From Solidesulfovibrio fructosivorans JJ] (GTDB lineage Bacteria > Desulfobacterota > Desulfovibrionia > Desulfovibrionales > Desulfovibrionaceae), in the NCBI RefSeq assembly GCF_000179555.1, contig NZ_AECZ01000037.1, positions 1 to 39,009 of the forward strand: a stretch of DNA of 39,009 nucleotides. The letters are read 5' to 3'. A model generated the notes under the pieces. That model was given only the letters and a program-made list of their open reading frames with translations, searched no databases and was not told the DNA's origin. The position numbers and the translations under genes are program-made. Each line of letters starts with the position of its first letter. The first letter of the stretch is position 1. Below, in pieces: positions 34,601 through 39,009 of this stretch.

Positions 34601-36105
34601 CCGACAGGATTTTCACGCCGGAGACCTTCGATCCGGCCGGTCCGGACGAAGATTTCGCCGTGCCCAAGGCCTTTCGCGGCCGGGGGGCGCTCGCCGCCAT
34701 GCGCGAAGGACTGTGGGTCCCGGTCGCAAGCGACGGCGACACGGCCGTCATCTGGGCCGCCCGCGTAAACGACGCCCTGGAGGCCACCGCCAAGGCGGCC
34801 CTCGGCGTGGCCGACGCGCGCCTCGTCGCGGCGGACCCGGCCATCGTGCGCCATATCCTCAACAACACCCTGGACGTGTGCCCCGGCTTTCCGCCCGAGG
34901 CATCCCGCACCGATCTGGCCAAGGTGCGCACCTATCTGGCGGCGCGCCGTTCGTTTCTGGCCGGGTTTCGCACCACCCTGGCCCGGGGCCGCACCGGGTT
35001 GGCCATGTTCCGCACGGGCATCGCCTTTTTGACCGTGGTCTTGGTGCTGCTGCGGGTCCTCGGCCTGGGTTACACCTTGCCGCTCGAGGCCATTATCCTG
35101 TGCGCCGGCATTTTTTTCATTGTCGACGGCGTCATCTGGTACCTGCCGGCCCGACGCGCCTCCCACCGGGGCATGCCCGATCCCGTTCCCCTGCCCGATC
35201 CGGAGCTTGGCAACACCGGCATTCTGGCCGTGTCCGCCGATCCGCTCTGGCCGTGCTTCCGCTGGCTGCCGGCCGTGCCCGGGGCCAGGGCCCTTCGCGC
35301 CGCCTGGGGCCTGCTCTCGCCCACGGCCCGCCGCCGGTTTCTGGCCATGGACCGCACAAGCCTGGCCCTGGAGCGCACCACGCTGGCCGAACTGCGTTCG
35401 GTCATGGCCTGCTCCCGCACCGGTCTGGCCCTTGGGCGCACCGGCATCGGCGTCTCCGGCGTCGGCATCGCCATGATCCGCCAGTTTCACCACGGCCCCT
35501 GGGACGTGGCCAGCTTCGGCCTTATCGGCGTGGGCACGATCATGGCCCTGGAAGGGCTCGCCTGGTACCTGCCGGCCAGACGGGCCGGGCGCATGTGCCA
35601 GGACGCCGTCTGCCGGGCCGCCGCCTGCCCGAGTCCCCGCACCATGGCTTCGCCCGAGGCCGCGCCGCCCCCGAACCCGGAGACGCCCCCCCCCTCCTGG
35701 CCGGAGGCCGCGCCGGGCGTGCTCGGGTCCACCGGGCTGGCGCTGACGCGCACCACCCTGGCCGAGGAACGAAACGTGTTGGCGAGGCTGCGCACCCAGA
35801 TGGCCCGGGGCCGCACCGGACTTTCGCTGATCCGCACCGGCAACAACGCCGTGGCCGTCGGCCTGGGCCTGCTCGCCTGGTTCGGCACGGGTTCGACCGG
35901 CTGGACCATCTTCAACCTCGTGCTGATTGCCGGCGGCGTCATGCTGCTTACCGACGGCCTGCGCGCCACCCTGGCGGCCAGACGCGCCAGGAAGGCCACG
36001 AACGTGTGCACGGCGGACTTCGAACTGGCCGTACCGGACTACACCATGCCCGAAGAAACCTGGGGCCGGGCCAGCGCCGGATTGGGAGGGGACAATGTCG
36101 CCTGA
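34597..36105 (+). CDS. Membrane protein with three DUF202 units and a GspE-N-like start
   Basis: The 502-aa protein begins with a soluble part (1-100, GLWVPVASDGDTAVIWAARV...LGVADARLVAADPAIVRHIL) resembling the N-terminal domain of GspE/MshE secretion ATPases. Three DUF202-type units follow at about 105-187, 246-330 and 376-465. Each has a heptad of Arg-Thr repeats (for instance FRTTLARGRTGLAMFRTG) leading into two membrane helices and ending LPARR- or LAARR-like. Two Pro-rich linkers separate them. DUF202 function is unknown. The gene overlaps its neighbours by 4 nt upstream and 11 nt downstream. It is probably the membrane platform of the locus; this role is inferred. Confidence 0.8.
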   Translation: MTDRIFTPETFDPAGPDEDFAVPKAFRGRGALAAMREGLWVPVASDGDTAVIWAARVNDALEATAKAALGVADARLVAADPAIVRHILNNTLDVCPGFPPEASRTDLAKVRTYLAARRSFLAGFRTTLARGRTGLAMFRTGIAFLTVVLVLLRVLGLGYTLPLEAIILCAGIFFIVDGVIWYLPARRASHRGMPDPVPLPDPELGNTGILAVSADPLWPCFRWLPAVPGARALRAAWGLLSPTARRRFLAMDRTSLALERTTLAELRSVMACSRTGLALGRTGIGVSGVGIAMIRQFHHGPWDVASFGLIGVGTIMALEGLAWYLPARRAGRMCQDAVCRAAACPSPRTMASPEAAPPPNPETPPPSWPEAAPGVLGSTGLALTRTTLAEERNVLARLRTQMARGRTGLSLIRTGNNAVAVGLGLLAWFGTGSTGWTIFNLVLIAGGVMLLTDGLRATLAARRARKATNVCTADFELAVPDYTMPEETWGRASAGLGGDNVA

Positions 36106-37144
36106 TGCCGCCACCTCCCTCGCTTTCGACGAACGCCTGCGCATTCCGCCGCTGCTTCTGGCCCGGGTCCCGGCCGAAGCCTTCGCCAGGGCCGACTGGC
36201 TGCCGGTCGCCCTTTGCGACGACAACGCCGTGGTCGTGGCCGCGACGAGCCCGGACGACGCCGCCATGCGCGAAGCGGCCGCAACCGCCTTTCCCGAATA
36301 CGCCCTGCGCTTCGTGCCGGCCGCCCCGCTCGACCTGCGCCGGCTGGCCGCCGACTTCGCCCCGTCCGTGACCGGCGCGCCGGTCGGCGTCGTGCGCACC
36401 AATCTGGCCTACTGGCGCAACACCATGGCCCACTGGCGCACGCGCCTGGCCTGCTGGCGCACGGACATGGCCACGGGCCGCACCTGGCTTAACGTCATGC
36501 GCTTCGGCCTCGGGCTCACGGCCCTTGGCAACACGCTCTTGCGCTCGGCCAAAACGCCCGGGCAGACGGCCCTCGACGTCGCCGGACTGGCCATCGGCCT
36601 GATCCTGGCCGCCTTTGCCGTGCGGGCCTACCTGCGCCTTCGCCTGTCGCGGCACCGCCTGCCCGGCATCCAGACCCTGGTCGAGGTCTCGGCCGCCGCG
36701 CTCCAGTTTCTGGAGGAATACCACTTCATCGAGGAGCCCGGCCGGCCACGTCCGGTTTCCAAGCACACCATGCTGGCGCGCCTCGGCGACATGCTCGAAA
36801 ACCACGCCACCATCCTCGAAATCGCCTCCGGCGCGCCGGAACGCATCCATCTGGCCCGGGAACGCAACGTCCTGGCCGCCCAGCGCACGGTCTGCGCCTG
36901 CTACCGTACCATCGCCGCCCGGGCCCGCACCGGCCTGGCCTTCATCCGCACCGGCGTGGCCATCCTGGGCCTCGGGCTCGGCTTACTGCGCTATTTTGCG
37001 ACCGGCGCCCTGTCCATCGTGGATTGGCTGCTGGTCGTCGCCGGCGTGGCCATGATCGTCGACGGATTGCTCTGGTACTGGCCCGTGCGCAAGGAACCGG
37101 TGCGCACGCCCCGGTGCATGGACCCCGAAGGGGACGCGGCATGA
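36095..37144 (+). CDS. Membrane protein with two DUF202-type units
   Basis: The 349-aa protein has a soluble N-terminal part (1-90, LARVPAEAFARADWLPVALC...DDNAVVVAATSPDD) that resembles the GspE/MshE N-terminal domain, then a first DUF202-like unit (about 97-185, VRTNLAYWRNTMAHWRTRLA and two helices). A linker with a possible helical region (195-250) follows, then a second unit (about 252-333, AAQRTVCACYRT...ARTGLAFIRTGVAI) ending WPVRKE. GGGAGGGG at 3 nt supports ATG 36095, inside the previous gene. Its stop overlaps the kinase ATG by 4 nt. It is a paralogue of the preceding gene. Function unknown. Confidence 0.8.
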   Translation: MSPDAATSLAFDERLRIPPLLLARVPAEAFARADWLPVALCDDNAVVVAATSPDDAAMREAAATAFPEYALRFVPAAPLDLRRLAADFAPSVTGAPVGVVRTNLAYWRNTMAHWRTRLACWRTDMATGRTWLNVMRFGLGLTALGNTLLRSAKTPGQTALDVAGLAIGLILAAFAVRAYLRLRLSRHRLPGIQTLVEVSAAALQFLEEYHFIEEPGRPRPVSKHTMLARLGDMLENHATILEIASGAPERIHLARERNVLAAQRTVCACYRTIAARARTGLAFIRTGVAILGLGLGLLRYFATGALSIVDWLLVVAGVAMIVDGLLWYWPVRKEPVRTPRCMDPEGDAA

Positions 37145-38559
37145 AAATCAAGACCAAGCTAATCGTCGGCAGTTGCGTGAGCCTCGCGCTCATCCTCGTC
37201 CTGGCCCTGCTGGCCCAAAACGACATGAACCGGGTGGTGGACAAGCTGCGCTTCGTGGAAGTCCAGGACGACCTCAACGCCGATTTCCTGGAGATGCGGC
37301 TGTCGGAAAAAAACCTGTTTCTCTTCAAGGACAAGGGCGCGCTGCGGGAGATCGCGAGCAAGATCGAGGAGACCCGCGACACCCTGGCCAAATCCCGCGA
37401 CCGCATCGTGCGCGGGGCGGGCGAAGGCAACTACCTGGCCCTGCGACGCCGCCTGGACGCCTACGCCGCCGCCGTGGACAAGGCCGCCGCCAGCGGCAAT
37501 GCCGGCCCGGAAACGGAACAGTCCATGCGCGAAGCCGGCCGGGCCCTGCGGGAATTCTCCACCGCCCTGGTCAGCCGCGAACGGGAGCAGGTGAGCGAGA
37601 TCATCGCCCTGTCCCGGCGCACCATGACCGTGTCCCTGGCCGCCGTGGTCTGCACCGCCGTGCTGGCCGCGCCGCTTTTATTCCGCAAGGTGCTGCTTTC
37701 CCTGGCTAAGGTCGAGCGGCTGGCCGGGGCCATCGCCGAGGGCAAGTTCGAGAGCATCGAAGAGCCCCACAGCAAGGACGAACTCGCCTCGGTCATCCGG
37801 GCCGTCAACAGCATGTCGCAGCGCCTGAGCTCCCGCGAGGCCGAGATCCTGCAATCGAAAAAACTCGCCTCTCTCGGCACCCTGACCGCCGGCGTGGCCC
37901 ACGAGATCACCAACCCCGTCAACAACATCTCCATGATGGCCGAGACCTTCGAGACCCTGGACGAGGACCTGTCCCCGGCCGACCGCAAGGACATGATGCG
38001 GCAGATCCAGGAGGAATGCGGCCGCATCCACGGCATCGTCACCAACCTGCTCGACTTCTCCAAGCCCAAGACGGCCAGCATGCGCCAGATATGCCTCAAC
38101 GACCTCGTGCAGGGCACGCTGCCGCTGGTGCGCAACATGCTTCACGTCTCCAACATCGACCTGCGCCTGGACCTCGCCCCGGACTCGCCCATGGTCAAGG
38201 CCGACGTGTCGCAAATGCACCAGGTGCTCATCAACTGCATCACCAACGCCATCCAGTCCATGAGCCCGGGCGGCGGCCTGCGCATCGCCACCCGCGCCGA
38301 CGACGGCACGGCCCGCATCGTGGTGTCCGATACCGGCAAAGGCATCCCGCCCGACGTCCTGCCCCATATCTTCGATCCGTTCTTCAGCACCAAAGGCACC
38401 GAAGGCACCGGGCTCGGGCTCTCGGTCAGCTACGGCATCGTCAAAAACCACCAGGGACGGCTGCGGGTGGAAAGCACGGTCGGCGCCGGTACCACCTGCT
38501 TCATCGACCTGCCGGCCCTGATCCCCACGGAGGAATCCCATGCAAGCGCAACCGCCTAG
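37141..38559 (+). CDS. Membrane sensor histidine kinase (HAMP), second of the locus
   Basis: The 472-aa kinase has TM1 (about 7-25), a helical periplasmic sensor region (26-160) with LEMRLSEKNLFLFKD at 50-64, TM2 (about 163-181), HAMP (182-236), phospho-acceptor His254 in GVAHEITNPVNN, and an ATPase domain with NCITNAIQSMSPGG, DTGKGIP and GTGLGLSVSYG. Its sensor motif matches that of the kinase at 22784-24226, so the two may sense related signals. ATG 37141 overlaps the previous stop (ATGA). The receiver that follows overlaps its end by 20 nt and is its likely partner. Confidence 0.93.
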   Translation: MKIKTKLIVGSCVSLALILVLALLAQNDMNRVVDKLRFVEVQDDLNADFLEMRLSEKNLFLFKDKGALREIASKIEETRDTLAKSRDRIVRGAGEGNYLALRRRLDAYAAAVDKAAASGNAGPETEQSMREAGRALREFSTALVSREREQVSEIIALSRRTMTVSLAAVVCTAVLAAPLLFRKVLLSLAKVERLAGAIAEGKFESIEEPHSKDELASVIRAVNSMSQRLSSREAEILQSKKLASLGTLTAGVAHEITNPVNNISMMAETFETLDEDLSPADRKDMMRQIQEECGRIHGIVTNLLDFSKPKTASMRQICLNDLVQGTLPLVRNMLHVSNIDLRLDLAPDSPMVKADVSQMHQVLINCITNAIQSMSPGGGLRIATRADDGTARIVVSDTGKGIPPDVLPHIFDPFFSTKGTEGTGLGLSVSYGIVKNHQGRLRVESTVGAGTTCFIDLPALIPTEESHASATA

Positions 38560-38920
38560 AATCATGATCATCGACGACGAGAAAGTGGTCGGCGATATGC
38601 TGCGCATCCACCTGACCAAGCACGGTTGCATAGTGGAAACGTTCCTGTCCGCCGCCCCCGCCCTGGCCAGGCTCGAGGAAACGCCCTTCGACCTGATCGT
38701 CACGGACTTCAAGATGAAAGGCATGGACGGCATGGAACTGCTCAAGACCGTCAAAAGCCTCTATCCCGATATCCAGGTCATCATGATCACCGCCTTCGCC
38801 CACCTCGATACCGCCATCGAAGCCTTCCGGGGACAGGTCCACGACTTCTTCCCCAAGCCCTTCAAAATCAAAGACCTCATCGAATCCATCCAACGCGCCC
38901 TGGGCCGTCCCTTGGCGTAG
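38540..38920 (+). CDS. Stand-alone response-regulator receiver, last gene of the run
   Basis: The 126-aa receiver has the acidic pair in IIDDEK (11-13), phospho-acceptor Asp56 in DLIVTDFKMKGMDG, the switch Thr in VIMITAFAH and Lys in FFPKPFKIKDL. No output domain. It begins 20 nt inside the kinase gene, the longest overlap of the locus, which argues for coupled synthesis as a cognate pair. A perfect 22-bp hairpin follows 8 nt after its stop. Confidence 0.92.
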   Translation: MQAQPPRIMIIDDEKVVGDMLRIHLTKHGCIVETFLSAAPALARLEETPFDLIVTDFKMKGMDGMELLKTVKSLYPDIQVIMITAFAHLDTAIEAFRGQVHDFFPKPFKIKDLIESIQRALGRPLA

Positions 38921-38927
38921 GCAGGAA

Positions 38928-38973
38928 CCGGGGGAGGGGACCTTTTTTTGCAAAAAAAGGTCCCCTCCCCCGG
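38928..38973 (+). terminator. Perfect 22-bp hairpin at the end of the eleven-gene run
   Basis: Arm 38928-38949 (GGGGGAGGGGACC then seven T) is exactly complementary to 38952-38973, loop GC. It is flanked by GGCAGGAA and GGACCCCCACCCTCC followed by a run of A, as in the inverse-oriented element at 16508-16549. It begins 8 nt after the last stop. The U/A tract is at the apex, so termination may be factor-assisted. Confidence 0.7.
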
Positions 38974-39009
38974 ACCCCCACCCTCCAAAAAAACTCTTTA
39001 TGGGCTTCG

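Noticed and set aside
34363-36402. 679-codon minus-strand frame opposite the DUF202 genes
   Set aside because: Repetitive only because it mirrors the Arg-Thr heptads of the true genes.

Overview
The window is about 39 kb of GC-rich bacterial DNA, densely coding on both strands, with third codon positions so rich in G/C that nearly every gene casts long antisense shadow frames. A siroheme-decarboxylase-type Lrp/AsnC protein, an ADP-forming acyl-CoA synthetase/GNAT fusion, sigma-54 signalling genes and GC-rich intergenic hairpins suggest a sulfate-reducing Desulfovibrionaceae-type organism (Desulfovibrio/Solidesulfovibrio relatives). This assignment is an inference from gene content; no rRNA gene is present to confirm it. 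I saw no tRNA, CRISPR array, IS transposase or phage gene.

Left part (1-9.5 kb): gpsA and a siroheme decarboxylase subunit are divergently transcribed, and each is followed by a copy of the same 34-nt element. A crotonase-fold gene follows. Next is a compact cluster on the plus strand: an acyl-CoA ligase/GNAT fusion (Pat-like), an HD-GYP phosphohydrolase and two glycosyltransferases, with stop/start overlaps at two of its junctions.

Middle (9.5-21 kb): mostly housekeeping genes. In order they are an SDR oxidoreductase flanked by direct repeats; a minus-strand set of a YbbA/LolD-like ABC ATPase, a small membrane-anchored protein and rnhA; a divergent GDSL esterase (TesA-like); coaX; a TPR protein; eno; folD; a UbiB/ABC1-family protein; and a convergent cytoplasmic GH13 amylase. 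The eno-folD gap carries four consecutive perfect hairpins, one a 27-bp inverted repeat with a 3-nt loop.

Right part (21.4-38.9 kb): the most unusual region. A minus-strand histidine kinase/NtrC-type regulator pair diverges from an eleven-gene plus-strand run: UspA, TauE/SafE permease, TIGR02186 protein, PEP-synthase-like protein 1, receiver, PEP-synthase-like protein 2, PEP-synthase-like protein 3, triple-DUF202 membrane protein, double-DUF202 membrane protein, histidine kinase, receiver. Most junctions overlap by 1 to 20 nt. A textbook sigma-54 -24/-12 element and two upstream palindromes lie between the divergent genes, so the NtrC-type regulator probably drives the run. The three PEP-synthase-like proteins keep the swivelling phospho-histidine domain, lack the PEP/pyruvate TIM barrel, and share a C-terminal domain I do not recognise. 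The second one has also lost the ATP-grasp signature. I read the locus as a candidate membrane-linked phospho-histidine/two-component signalling system tied to an anion (possibly sulfite or sulfonate) exporter; that reading is inference.
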